Shown: positions 1 to 9,104 of the stretch, one piece after another
Numbering within the stretch: position 1 is the first letter of the stretch
How the letters are laid out: each line of letters begins with the position of its first letter
NCBI GenBank assembly: GCA_011620345.1
Contig: WOZJ01000066.1
Location: forward strand, 19,228-83,227
DNA: 64,000 nt
Reading direction: 5' to 3'
Origin: Nitrospirota bacterium
GTDB lineage: Bacteria; UBA2233
Notes under the pieces: model-generated
What the model saw: only the letters and a program-made list of their open reading frames with translations
Database searches by the model: none
Told to the model about the DNA's origin: nothing
Translations under genes and position numbers: made by a program

Positions 1-2105
1 TAGAGGTTCCGCCCTTCTTTTCTGAGGCCGGCCAGCTTTTTTAGCACCCCTAAAACCCTCGGGTCGGTTTTTATCTGCTCGAGGCTCAAGGCGGCTTTCC
101 TGCGCCAGTTGGGCCGTTCATCGCCCGTGCCCGGCATGTTCTGGAAGGCCCGCTCGAGCCAGAGGTCTTCTAGGTTGACCAACAGGATCCTGGCCTGGCT
201 TTGAGCCAAGAATTTGAGTGCGGCCAAAAGGAACGTTTCAAGGCCATCTCCTTGCAAAAGCCCTCTGGCCTCCAGAAAATTCCTTAGGGATTGCGTGAGC
301 CTTTGTCTCGATTCGAGCTCTTCGGGTGCTTTTTCTTTGGAGAGGTAGCCAAGTGCCACGCGCTCTTGGATGTCGAGCGCTTCGAGGAACGAAGCGAACG
401 TGGGCATGTCGTGTGTGCCCAGGCTGGCTAGGGCATCCTCGATCGGGTCGGGCAGTGCGTGTTCGGGGTCGGGCCGGATTTCGGCCAGGAGGCAGTACAT
501 CCGCTGGAGGCCCGTTCGTTCCATAGCCTTACGCATGTACCCGGACACCGTGCCCAGGTCTTCGCCCACCAGCATGGATTTTGCCCTGTGCGATTCGATC
601 GCCAAAATGGGGTATAGCTCTTCGTAAGGGTAGCGGAGGTACATCCCATCTTTGGCCTCGAACCCAGATGGAATCACGAAGAGCCGGTGCAAACCCATGA
701 CGTGGTCAAGCCTGAGCACGCCCGCGAGTTCGAGGTTTGTGCGAATCGTTTCGATGAAATCTAGATGGCCGAGCTCGCGGGTTTTTTCCGGGTGGGGCGG
801 CATGAACCCCCAGTTCTGGCCGAGCATAAAGAACGTATCGGGGGGGGCCCCGATAGAAAGCCCCTCGACAAAGCACCCTTGGTAGGCCCAGGCATCGAAC
901 CCGTCCGGGTTGACGCCGACGGGAAGGTCTAGGTAAATCGCCCCGTTTTTGGCCTTTGTTTGCTCGCAAAGCGCCCTCAACTGACGGAATGCTTGCCACT
1001 GGGAGAAAAGATGGTAGCGAAATGCCTTGGGCGGGACATCCCCGGGGCAAAGCCTTCCTGATTTCATCCGCTCCGGCCATCGTCGAAAGCCTAGCCCCAA
1101 TGCCTCGAGTGCAGCCATAAAAAGGGCGAACTCATTGGCCCTTGGGCGCTCCCTAAGGAACGTCTCGATGCCTGCTAAGTCGCCCCTTTGAAAGTATGCC
1201 TCGGCGAGCGGCTCCAAAACCGAGCGTTTGAGCGCCATGGCTCTTCTGTAGTCTACGAGAGGGTCTTCGTTTAGCGCTTGCACGCTCGCCCAGAAGGCCG
1301 GGTCTTGAAACCTCTTCATGGCCTCTTTGCTGGCGTTGAGCTCTTGGATTTGAGCGATATCGATGAAAGCTGGGTTCAAAAACTGCCGGCTTACGGGTGA
1401 GTAAGGGCTTGGGCTGAAAAGCGGCCCTTCGACAAAGCTCGATGTAAGGGGCAGCAACCCGATCACGTTTGCGCCGTGATCCATTGCAAATTGAACAAAT
1501 TGCTCGAGGTCTCCAAAATCACCCACGCCCATGCTCTTTTTGGAATGGAGCGCGTACAGCGGGAGAAACAGCCCGAGCTCTCGCCACGCCTCGTGGACAA
1601 ACGCCCTCTTTGGGCTGCAAAAAAGATGGGCGGTGTATTCTTGGTCGCCAAGCTCGAGCTTGAGTGTATGGTAGCCGGCTGAAAGCCTTAAGGGGAGCGT
1701 GATCGCATACAATGGAGGAGCGTAAGGAGTTTGCTCGGCACTAAGCGGCCTTAGGGCTTCATAGGAAAGCTCTATCTTTCTTGATGCGCCCGTTTCTTCT
1801 TGGACCTCGAACACCAAGGATCCCTTGGGGAGGCCTTTGGGCAGCCGAATCCGGATGCGGACGGACTCGTTCTCCAAGCAGGGGATTCCGGGTTCCAAGG
1901 GGCGGCCCCATAAGGCTTCTTGCTTAGCTTTGAGAGCGTTCGGCACATCCTCGATGCGTTCCAGCCCTGACCCCAGCGCCTTGAGGGTGGCGAGGATCGC
2001 CTCTTGGGAGGGCTCACGCCATACTCTTTGGATGTCGTAGTAACCGATTTGAAGCCCCCAGGCAGCGGCGAGACGTCTAAGCGGCCTTGGAATTGCTTGG
2101 TTCAT
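1..2105 (-). CDS. malQ: 4-alpha-glucanotransferase (amylomaltase), C-terminus truncated by window edge
   Basis: Open minus frame read by hand from ATG at 2103-2105 to the window edge (absent from ORF track because it has no stop). Contains MSLLPL/SPYSP..R..NP-type N-terminal segment, 'GVLRLDHVMGLHRLF' and 'MLVGEDLGTV' typical of GH77. ATGA overlap with treS stop. Confidence 0.88.
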   Translation of the reverse strand, partial: MNQAIPRPLRRLAAAWGLQIGYYDIQRVWREPSQEAILATLKALGSGLERIEDVPNALKAKQEALWGRPLEPGIPCLENESVRIRIRLPKGLPKGSLVFEVQEETGASRKIELSYEALRPLSAEQTPYAPPLYAITLPLRLSAGYHTLKLELGDQEYTAHLFCSPKRAFVHEAWRELGLFLPLYALHSKKSMGVGDFGDLEQFVQFAMDHGANVIGLLPLTSSFVEGPLFSPSPYSPVSRQFLNPAFIDIAQIQELNASKEAMKRFQDPAFWASVQALNEDPLVDYRRAMALKRSVLEPLAEAYFQRGDLAGIETFLRERPRANEFALFMAALEALGLGFRRWPERMKSGRLCPGDVPPKAFRYHLFSQWQAFRQLRALCEQTKAKNGAIYLDLPVGVNPDGFDAWAYQGCFVEGLSIGAPPDTFFMLGQNWGFMPPHPEKTRELGHLDFIETIRTNLELAGVLRLDHVMGLHRLFVIPSGFEAKDGMYLRYPYEELYPILAIESHRAKSMLVGEDLGTVSGYMRKAMERTGLQRMYCLLAEIRPDPEHALPDPIEDALASLGTHDMPTFASFLEALDIQERVALGYLSKEKAPEELESRQRLTQSLRNFLEARGLLQGDGLETFLLAALKFLAQSQARILLVNLEDLWLERAFQNMPGTGDERPNWRRKAALSLEQIKTDPRVLGVLKKLAGLRKEGRNL

Positions 2106-5100
2106 CCTTGGGGCTCCTGTTGCTTGAGGACCTCCAAAAGCCCGCTAAGGGGCACTCCAACCCAATCGGGACGGCTCATCAGCTCGTACTCGATCTCGTA
2201 CAGCGCCTTTTCGACGAGGAAAAAATTGAGGAGCTCCCGAAGGACCCCTTGGTCTTCCGGGACAAGCCGGGTTTGCGAGGCTTCAAGGAGGTGAAAGTAG
2301 GAATCGAGAAAGGTTTTGGCGACCACGAAATACCAAACCATGGCCCACCCGCGGGTCTTTTCGATGTCCTCCGACCTTAGCTCCGTAGGAATCCGGCCTC
2401 CGAGCCCAAAATGGACGGCGTAGTGAAAAGACCTGAGCATACCGGCCACGTCCCGCAAGCAGGAACGCTTGAGCCGCCTTTCGCCGAGCGGCCTTAAGGG
2501 TTCGCCCTCGAAATCGATGATAACGAAATCTTTGCCCGTGTAGAGCACCTGGCCTAAGTGGAAATCTCCGTGGATGCGGATCCGCATGGCCTGCATTTTT
2601 TTAGTAAACAGCGGTTGGAAGCGCGCCTCGATCTTGGCTTTCATGGATAGCAGCCGTTCGGCCTGGAGTTTTTCTTCTTGTGGTAGGTTCTTGAGGGAGC
2701 CTTTTAAAAGATCAAACGTGCGGGCTGAAAGGCTTCTGAAGGCGTGGTAGACGCCTCTTTGGTAGACGAGTGTGAAGGGTTCCGGAATGAAGGCCGGGTT
2801 CTCCTTCTCTACGCTAAGCGCGGTATGAAGCTCCGCCGTCCTTTGGCCAAGCAGTCTCGCGGATTCAAGATAGGGGCCGATCACGCTGGGGACTTCCTCA
2901 GGGAGAGAGGCTATATCCAAAAAGAGGGGGTCCTTTGGCATTCCAAGCTCGCCGGGGGCGGTATCGGCGGCCATGGCCCTCTCGAAGAACTGACCCAAGG
3001 AGTGGAGCGTATAGCTCCAGGCATCTCCTTGGTTGGGAACGTAATCGACAAGAACACCCACGGACCAAGGCTCTTCGCCTTTACCGCGCCGATACTCGAG
3101 CGAGCCCATCAAGGGCGGGGTTTTTGTGGGCATTCCTTTGCGCGTAAGAAAGCTCAAGACCTCGAGCTCTGGGTTGATCCCGTCTTCTACATGCCTGAAG
3201 AGCTTCAAAATCAGCTTGTCCCCGAACGCGGCGGAGGTGTTGCTCTGTTCGGCAGAAAGCACCCTTGGCTCCAAGCCGCCCGATACCTCCTCTTCGTAAA
3301 ACTTCCTCAATGTCCCCATCGGGAGGGCGAGCAGATTTCCGCGCTTGCCTTTGAAGCGCCTGCGTTTGGCGATTGCCTCGAGGAGGGAAGCGAGCACTTC
3401 TTTGAGCCCAGTGGCATCGCACAAAAGAAAGTCCTCTTTTGATCTTGTCTGGATCTTGGCCAGGACGGGGATTTTGGAGTTAGCCTCCTCGCCCGGAATG
3501 AGCCCAAGGGCCATCAGGTAAGTGTTCGGGGCTCCTTCGTTGAAATCAACCCGAAGGAGCGTAAGCCAGGTTAAAAAAGGCTCATGCCCCAAGGGGATCG
3601 TCTCGGTAAGGTTGACGCTACGGATTGTCCTTGCCTTGGCCGCAAACCACCGGCATGTTTTCAGGTAGTCAGGCAAAAGCTCTAAAAGCTTCGAAAGCGG
3701 CCTTGGTTTATCAAAGAGGTCGTCTGGGTTCCCCACGCCAATGACGGGGAAAGCGAAAAGCTTCGGGGCTACGCTAACGGCGGGTTCGGGTAGCTTTGCG
3801 GGCTCGAGCGTGAAGAAGTAAAAAGAATGAGGGCCTAACGTAAGCGCGTAGGGCTCTTGGGTGATTTCGGGGAACTCCACCTTGCCGAACATCTCGACAG
3901 GCCTTCTTCCGATGCAATCCGACAAATCGAGCCTGCAGTACTGGACGAATCTGGAGAGGTTGGATACGACAAGCACCTGCTGGCCTTCGTAGCCTCTAAG
4001 AAATGCAAAAATCTTGCTGTTTTCCGGCCTTAAGAAGGTTATATCCCCCCGGCTGAACGCCTTGCAGCCCTTCCTTAGCGCGATTAGGCGTTTCGTGAAC
4101 CAAAGAAGTGAACCCGGGTTCGCCTTCTGGGCCTCGACGTTGATCGTTTCATAGTGGTACTCGGGGTCCGTGATGGGGGGCAGGTAGAGCCTCTGGGGAT
4201 TGGCCTTCGAGAACCCCGCGTTCCTGTCAGGGCCCCATTGCATGGGGGTGCGTACGCCGTTCCTGTCGCCCAAGTAAATATTGTCGCCCATTCCAATCTC
4301 ATCGCCATAGTAAAGGATGGGAGTGCCGGGCAACGAGAACAAAAGCGCGTTCATCAACTCGATCCTTCGTCGGTTGTTGCCAAGGAGCGGGGCAAGCCTG
4401 CGGCGTATTCCTAAGTTGATACGGGCCTGAGGGTCCTTGGCGTAAACCCTGTACATGTAATCGCGCTCCTCGTCCGTCACCATCTCGAGCGTGAGTTCGT
4501 CGTGGTTCCGTAAAAACAGTCCCCACTGGCAGGTTTCTGGAATCTGTGGAGTTTGCACGAGGATGTCCACGATGGGAAATCGGTCTTCAGTGTATAGCGC
4601 CATGAAGAGCCTTGGCATCAAGGGAAAGTGGAATGCCATGTGGCATTCATCGCCGTCGCCAAAGTAGGCGACGGCGTCCTCCGGCCATTGGTTGGCCTCG
4701 GCCAAAAGCATTCGCGCGTGGAAGTGTTCGTCGATGTATCTCCTTAGCTCTTGCAAGAACGCGTGCGTCTCGGGGAGGTTCTCGCAGTTCGTCCCTTCGC
4801 GCTCGAAGAGATAGGGGACAGCATCCAGCCTCAACCCCGACACGCCCATGGCCAGCCAGAAATCCACCGCCTTGAGCATGGCAGCCCGGACGGCCGGGTT
4901 GTCGAAGTTTAAATCAGGCTGGTGGGAGTAGAACCGATGCCAGTAGTAGGCCCTGGCGATCGGGTCCCAAGCCCAGTTGGACGTCTCGAAGTCTTTGAAA
5001 ATGATCCTTGCGTCCTTGTAAGGCTCGGCCGTCTCGCTCCATACGTAGAAGTTTCTCTTCCTAGAGGCCGGGCTCGCCCTGCGCGCTTGCTGGAACCAAG

Positions 5101-5464
5101 GGTGCTGGTCGGAGGTATGGTTTAAAACGAGCTCCGTGATGACCCGAATCCCCCTCTTCGTCGCCTCCTTCATAAAATGCTCGAAGTCCTTGAGCGTCCC
5201 GTAGGAGGGATGAACCCCGGTATAATCCGCGATGTCGTAGCCGTCATCTTTCAATGGTGATGGGTAAAACGGCAAGAGCCAAACGGCGGTAACCCCCAGG
5301 TCTTCCAGGTAATCGAGCTTTTCGGCAAGCCCGCGGAAATCGCCGATCCCGTCGCCGTCGGAATCGTAAAAGGCGCGGACGTGCAATTCGTACAGGATGG
5401 CATCTTTGAACCATAAGGGGTCGTCGCCTTCGAGTACGCCTTGGAATTTACGTTTGACCGGCAT
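2102..5464 (-). CDS. treS: Trehalose synthase (maltose alpha-D-glucosyltransferase) fused to C-terminal maltokinase-like domain
   Basis: 1120 aa; N-term 'WFKDAILYELHVRAFYDSDGDGIGDFRGL', GH13 'GLRLDAVPYLFEREGT'; C-term kinase-like 'RIHGDFHLGQVLYTGKDFVIIDFEGEP'. Confidence 0.93.
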   Translation of the reverse strand: MPVKRKFQGVLEGDDPLWFKDAILYELHVRAFYDSDGDGIGDFRGLAEKLDYLEDLGVTAVWLLPFYPSPLKDDGYDIADYTGVHPSYGTLKDFEHFMKEATKRGIRVITELVLNHTSDQHPWFQQARRASPASRKRNFYVWSETAEPYKDARIIFKDFETSNWAWDPIARAYYWHRFYSHQPDLNFDNPAVRAAMLKAVDFWLAMGVSGLRLDAVPYLFEREGTNCENLPETHAFLQELRRYIDEHFHARMLLAEANQWPEDAVAYFGDGDECHMAFHFPLMPRLFMALYTEDRFPIVDILVQTPQIPETCQWGLFLRNHDELTLEMVTDEERDYMYRVYAKDPQARINLGIRRRLAPLLGNNRRRIELMNALLFSLPGTPILYYGDEIGMGDNIYLGDRNGVRTPMQWGPDRNAGFSKANPQRLYLPPITDPEYHYETINVEAQKANPGSLLWFTKRLIALRKGCKAFSRGDITFLRPENSKIFAFLRGYEGQQVLVVSNLSRFVQYCRLDLSDCIGRRPVEMFGKVEFPEITQEPYALTLGPHSFYFFTLEPAKLPEPAVSVAPKLFAFPVIGVGNPDDLFDKPRPLSKLLELLPDYLKTCRWFAAKARTIRSVNLTETIPLGHEPFLTWLTLLRVDFNEGAPNTYLMALGLIPGEEANSKIPVLAKIQTRSKEDFLLCDATGLKEVLASLLEAIAKRRRFKGKRGNLLALPMGTLRKFYEEEVSGGLEPRVLSAEQSNTSAAFGDKLILKLFRHVEDGINPELEVLSFLTRKGMPTKTPPLMGSLEYRRGKGEEPWSVGVLVDYVPNQGDAWSYTLHSLGQFFERAMAADTAPGELGMPKDPLFLDIASLPEEVPSVIGPYLESARLLGQRTAELHTALSVEKENPAFIPEPFTLVYQRGVYHAFRSLSARTFDLLKGSLKNLPQEEKLQAERLLSMKAKIEARFQPLFTKKMQAMRIRIHGDFHLGQVLYTGKDFVIIDFEGEPLRPLGERRLKRSCLRDVAGMLRSFHYAVHFGLGGRIPTELRSEDIEKTRGWAMVWYFVVAKTFLDSYFHLLEASQTRLVPEDQGVLRELLNFFLVEKALYEIEYELMSRPDWVGVPLSGLLEVLKQQEPQG

Positions 5465-5569
5465 GGTTCGCTCCTAATTCTGTGGCATCGTGTGGGGGGC
5501 CAGCGTGGCGCTCAAGGGCGGCTTTTTTGGAGAGCCCTTGCCCAAAATCAAAGAGTTGATCATGTGAAG

Positions 5570-5599
5570 AGTCTACAAAGCCAGAATACAGGGTGTCAA
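5570..5599 (-). promoter_or_regulatory. Candidate sigma70-like promoter for treS-malQ: TTGACA-18-TAGACT
   Basis: Minus strand: TTGACA (5594-5599), 18-nt spacer, TAGACT (5570-5575), about 100 nt upstream of the treS ATG. Confidence 0.5.
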
Positions 5600-5672
5600 C
5601 CGAAAGGGTTTGCGCAATTTTTGGTCCTCAATTAAGCTTGGAGGAAATAACGCAACTCATCCAAGGGGGCGT

Positions 5673-7106
5673 ATGGAGATCAAGGCCTATCGACGGAAAA
5701 CGAAGATCGTTTGCACGATCGGGCCGGGAAGCTCGAGTCAAAACATGGTTGAAAGGCTTCTCGATGCCGGGATGGACTTAGCAAGGCTCAACCTTTCGCA
5801 CGGAAGTCACGAAGAGCACGCAAAGACCATGCAGACGCTGCGCGAGACAGCGAAGGCGCGTCAGAAGAACTTGGCGATCCTTCTGGACCTGCCTGGGCCA
5901 AAGATCCGGACGGGGGACGTCAAAGACGACGGGGTTTTGCTCAAGGAAGGCGAGGCGTTCGTTTTGAAAACCGAGGATATGGTTGGCGACGAGAGGCGGG
6001 TTTCGGTAAGCCTAAAAACGCTCCCGGACGACGTCGAGCCCGGGGTTATGGTCCTTTTATCTGATGGGACGATCCGGCTTTTGGTCGAACGGGTCGAAAA
6101 AAGGGAGATCTTTTGCAGGGTCGTGTCCGGAGGGGTCCTGCGATCTAGGCAAGGCATCAACGTTCCAGGCGTAAGGCTTTCTGTCGAGGCGCTGACCGAG
6201 GATGACGAGAAACACCTTGCGTTCGGCCTACGAGAGGGCGTCGATTTCGTGGCCATGTCGTTCGTTCGCGACCAAGGCGACATTCTAAAGCTTAAGCGCC
6301 TTATCGGGGAGCGGGGGAAAGACGTGCCCGTCGTGGCAAAGATCGAAAAGCACGAGGCCGCGGAGGCGATTTTTGGCATTCTCGAAGCGACGGACGCCGT
6401 AATGGTCGCAAGGGGAGACTTAGGCCTGGAGACCCCATTAGAACGTGTTCCCGTCCTTCAGAAGGCCATCATCCAGGCGGCGAATCACCTGGGCAAGCCC
6501 GTGATCGTGGCTACCCAAATGCTCGAATCGATGGTTCAATCCCCCATGCCAACCCGGGCGGAGGTTTCGGACGTGGCAAACGCCATCTTCGACGGGGCCG
6601 ATGCGGTGATGCTCTCGGAAGAGACGGCCATCGGCCGTTACCCGGACTTGGCGGCCGCCATGATGGCCAAGATTGCCCATGAGGTCGAGCGGGCGCTGCC
6701 CTACGAGTCGCTCCTTGCTGCACGCGAGCATTTTCAGCTTCCCCAGGTGGACGATGCGATCGCACACCAGGCATGCCACGCGGCGCTGCAGTTGGGGGCT
6801 AAGGTGATCGTGGCCTACACCTCGACAGGCTCGACCGCAAGAAGGCTTGCAAAGTACCGCCCAAAGGCTCCCATCCTGGCCATCACTCCATCCATGCAAA
6901 CGGCCAGGGAGCTTTGCTTGAACTGGGGGGTTATTCCTTTCTTCGTCCCCGACCTTGGCCAGGTGGAAGAGGTCTTTACGATGGCGGAAGCGGTCTCGAA
7001 ACAAACGGGCCTGGCCAACTCGGGCGATTTGATCGTCATTACGGCGGGCCTGCCTTGGAAGGTGCCAGGCAACACGAACCTCATCAAGGTGCAGCAGCTT
7101 GTTTGA
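5673..7106 (+). CDS. pyk: Pyruvate kinase
   Basis: 'RRKTKIVCTIGPGSSSQNMVERLLDAGMDLARLNLSHG', 'MVARGDLGLE', 'ATQMLESM', 'DGADAVMLSEETAIG'. Start at ATG 5673 preceded by AAGGGGG rather than the upstream ORF start. Confidence 0.97.
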   Translation: MEIKAYRRKTKIVCTIGPGSSSQNMVERLLDAGMDLARLNLSHGSHEEHAKTMQTLRETAKARQKNLAILLDLPGPKIRTGDVKDDGVLLKEGEAFVLKTEDMVGDERRVSVSLKTLPDDVEPGVMVLLSDGTIRLLVERVEKREIFCRVVSGGVLRSRQGINVPGVRLSVEALTEDDEKHLAFGLREGVDFVAMSFVRDQGDILKLKRLIGERGKDVPVVAKIEKHEAAEAIFGILEATDAVMVARGDLGLETPLERVPVLQKAIIQAANHLGKPVIVATQMLESMVQSPMPTRAEVSDVANAIFDGADAVMLSEETAIGRYPDLAAAMMAKIAHEVERALPYESLLAAREHFQLPQVDDAIAHQACHAALQLGAKVIVAYTSTGSTARRLAKYRPKAPILAITPSMQTARELCLNWGVIPFFVPDLGQVEEVFTMAEAVSKQTGLANSGDLIVITAGLPWKVPGNTNLIKVQQLV

Positions 7107-7111
7107 AATAG

Positions 7112-7143
7112 AAGAGACCGTAACCCTAAGGTCACGGTCTCTT
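7112..7143. terminator. Inverted repeat between convergent pyk and trxA, candidate bidirectional terminator
   Basis: AAGAGACCGT-AACCCTAAGGTC-ACGGTCTCTT, perfect 10-bp stem; T-tracts are poor. Confidence 0.6.
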
Positions 7144-7165
7144 GATAAAGATGCCCGTAAATGTT

Positions 7166-7498
7166 TTAGGAGAGAACCTTCTGGATGACCTCCTCGATCT
7201 GAGCCTTGGGGACGGCACCCACGATTTGGTCGGCAACCTGGCCTTCTTTGAACAGAATCAGCGTAGGAATGCCCCGGATGCCGTACGTGGAAGGGGTTTT
7301 TGGGTTGTCGTCGACGTTCATCTTGGCCACTTTGAGCTTGCCCGTATGCTGGGCGGCCAGCTCTTCCACGATCGGCGAGACGATTCGGCAGGGGCCGCAC
7401 CAAGGGGCCCAAAAATCCACGAGGACGGGTACGCTGTTTTCTTGGAGCACCTCTTTGTCGAACGTATCGTCGGTTAGTTCAATCGGAGCTTGCGCCAT
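7166..7498 (-). CDS. trxA: Thioredoxin
   Basis: 'VLVDFWAPWCGPCRIVSPIVEELA', '..GIRGIPTLILFKEGQ'; start chosen at MAQAPIELTD preceded by GAGGG. Confidence 0.96.
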   Translation of the reverse strand: MAQAPIELTDDTFDKEVLQENSVPVLVDFWAPWCGPCRIVSPIVEELAAQHTGKLKVAKMNVDDNPKTPSTYGIRGIPTLILFKEGQVADQIVGAVPKAQIEEVIQKVLS

Positions 7499-7561
7499 TC
7501 TTTGACCCTCTTGTATAGTTAAAGGTTCATGGGGGTACTTCAACTATCCTAGGAGAACTCT

Positions 7562-8158
7562 TTGAGGGGTGTCAAGCGAACGCCTACGGCGGAAGAGCTT
7601 TGTGCTGCGCTGAAAATGAGCGTCCTGGCAAAAGAGCGTTTCGTCGAAACACACGGAACGGCGCTTCTTGAGCTGGGCGGAGGGCTCGCAAACCGGCTGG
7701 CGGACGGGGCCAAGCTGTTGGTTGCGGGCAACGGGGGCTCGGCCTCGGACGCCCAGCACTTCGCCGCCGAGCTTGTCGGCAGGTTTTCTAAGCCGCGAGG
7801 GCCGCTTCCCTGCCTTGCGCTTCCTGCCAACATAGGGCTATTAACGGCGATCGGCAATGATTTCGGGTTTGAGCGGGTGTTCGAGCGCCAAATCGAGGCG
7901 TTTGGCCGTAAGGGGGACGCTTTCCTTGCGATCAGCACGTCTGGCAATTCTCCCAACGTCGTGCTGGCAGCGAAAAAAGCAAAAGAGCTCGGCCTGTTCG
8001 TTATCGGCCTGACGGGCTTTGGCGGCGGCTCGCTCAAAGAGCACGTCCACGTGCTGCTGGATCTACCCTTCGAGGCCGAAACCCCAAGGGTACAGGAAGC
8101 CCACATCTTCGCCCTCCATGCGCTTGCCTGGATCATCGAAGAATCGCTCGCCACTTAA
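7562..8158 (+). CDS. gmhA: SIS-domain phosphoheptose isomerase (sedoheptulose 7-phosphate isomerase)
   Basis: 'LLVAGNGGSASDAQHFAAELVGRF', 'AISTSGNSPNVVLAAKKAKELGLFVIGLTG'; TTG start with AGGAG 6 nt upstream. Confidence 0.88.
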   Translation: MRGVKRTPTAEELCAALKMSVLAKERFVETHGTALLELGGGLANRLADGAKLLVAGNGGSASDAQHFAAELVGRFSKPRGPLPCLALPANIGLLTAIGNDFGFERVFERQIEAFGRKGDAFLAISTSGNSPNVVLAAKKAKELGLFVIGLTGFGGGSLKEHVHVLLDLPFEAETPRVQEAHIFALHALAWIIEESLAT

Positions 8159-8162
8159 GCCC

Positions 8163-9104
8163 ATGCCCATCTTGCCGCTCGACCCAAGAAAGGTCCATAC
8201 CCGGAGCATCTTCGAAAGGACCTCCAAGCTCAAAGAAGGCGAGATGGCCGCCACGTATGCCAGGGGCATGACGGTTTCGGATTTTTTTCAATGTCTGCCC
8301 GATCAGCTGAGCGCAAAGGGGTTGAAAGACCTGGCTTGCTCAATCCTCGAGGCCAAGAGGCGTGGGGCCCCCGTGCTTTTGGGGATCGGCGGCCACGTCA
8401 TCAAGGTGGGCCTTGCCCCTCTCCTTTGTCAATGGCTCGATTCTGGGCTTGTGGACGCCATCTTAGTGAACGGATCCGTAATCGTCCACGATACGGAGAT
8501 GGCGCTAATGGGGGCAACCTCCGAAGAGGTTCAGGCCGAGCTCGAGGCTGGGCTGTTCGGTATGGGCGCGGAGACAGCCGCTTTCGTCCACAGCGCCCTT
8601 TCTAGGCTCAAGGATCAAGACGTAGGGTTCGGAGAGGCCATCGGCGAAGGGCTCGTTACGCAAGCCCCCGCCCATTGTGACCTAAGCCTTGTTGCGAGGG
8701 CCTACAGGCGGCATGTCCCCGTTTTCGTGGCGCTAGCCGTAGGGACGGACATCTTGCACATGCATCCTAGCTTCGACCCGGCGCTCGCGGCAAAAAAATC
8801 CTACCAGGATTTCCTTACGTTTGCCGCCTACGTGGCAAGGCTTGAAGGCGGCGTATACATGAACGTCGGCTCTGCCGTAATTCTTCCCGAGGTGTTTCTC
8901 AAGGCGCTCGCGTTGGCCAGGAACTTAGGCGCGGAAATCAAGCACATCACGACGGCCAACCTGGATTTCTTGGAGCACTACAGGCCTAGGATGAACGTCC
9001 TTTCGAGGCCGACTTCCCAAGGGGGGCAGGCGATCTCGATAAGGGGCGCGCACGAGCTCACGATTCCGCTGCTGACGGCCCTATTGATCGAGGGGCTGAA
9101 ATGA
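8163..9104 (+). CDS. Conserved protein with deoxyhypusine-synthase-like segment, function unknown
   Basis: 'VLLGIGGHVIKVGLAPLLCQWLDSGLVDAILVNGSVIVHDTEMALMG' resembles the DHS-fold nucleotide-binding region. Start ATG 8163 (4 nt after the gmhA stop). Confidence 0.6.
   Translation: MPILPLDPRKVHTRSIFERTSKLKEGEMAATYARGMTVSDFFQCLPDQLSAKGLKDLACSILEAKRRGAPVLLGIGGHVIKVGLAPLLCQWLDSGLVDAILVNGSVIVHDTEMALMGATSEEVQAELEAGLFGMGAETAAFVHSALSRLKDQDVGFGEAIGEGLVTQAPAHCDLSLVARAYRRHVPVFVALAVGTDILHMHPSFDPALAAKKSYQDFLTFAAYVARLEGGVYMNVGSAVILPEVFLKALALARNLGAEIKHITTANLDFLEHYRPRMNVLSRPTSQGGQAISIRGAHELTIPLLTALLIEGLK

Noticed and set aside
2744-3442. 232-aa plus ORF opposite treS
   Set aside because: Antisense of the maltokinase part of treS; no independent motif support.
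6438-7412. 324-aa minus ORF antisense to pyk
   Set aside because: Low-complexity Arg/Gly/His-rich translation typical of the antisense of GC-rich coding DNA; the plus frame encodes an unambiguous pyruvate kinase.
8163-9104. Annotating as a true deoxyhypusine synthase
   Set aside because: Only one segment is DHS-like by eye and the catalytic residues could not be confirmed.
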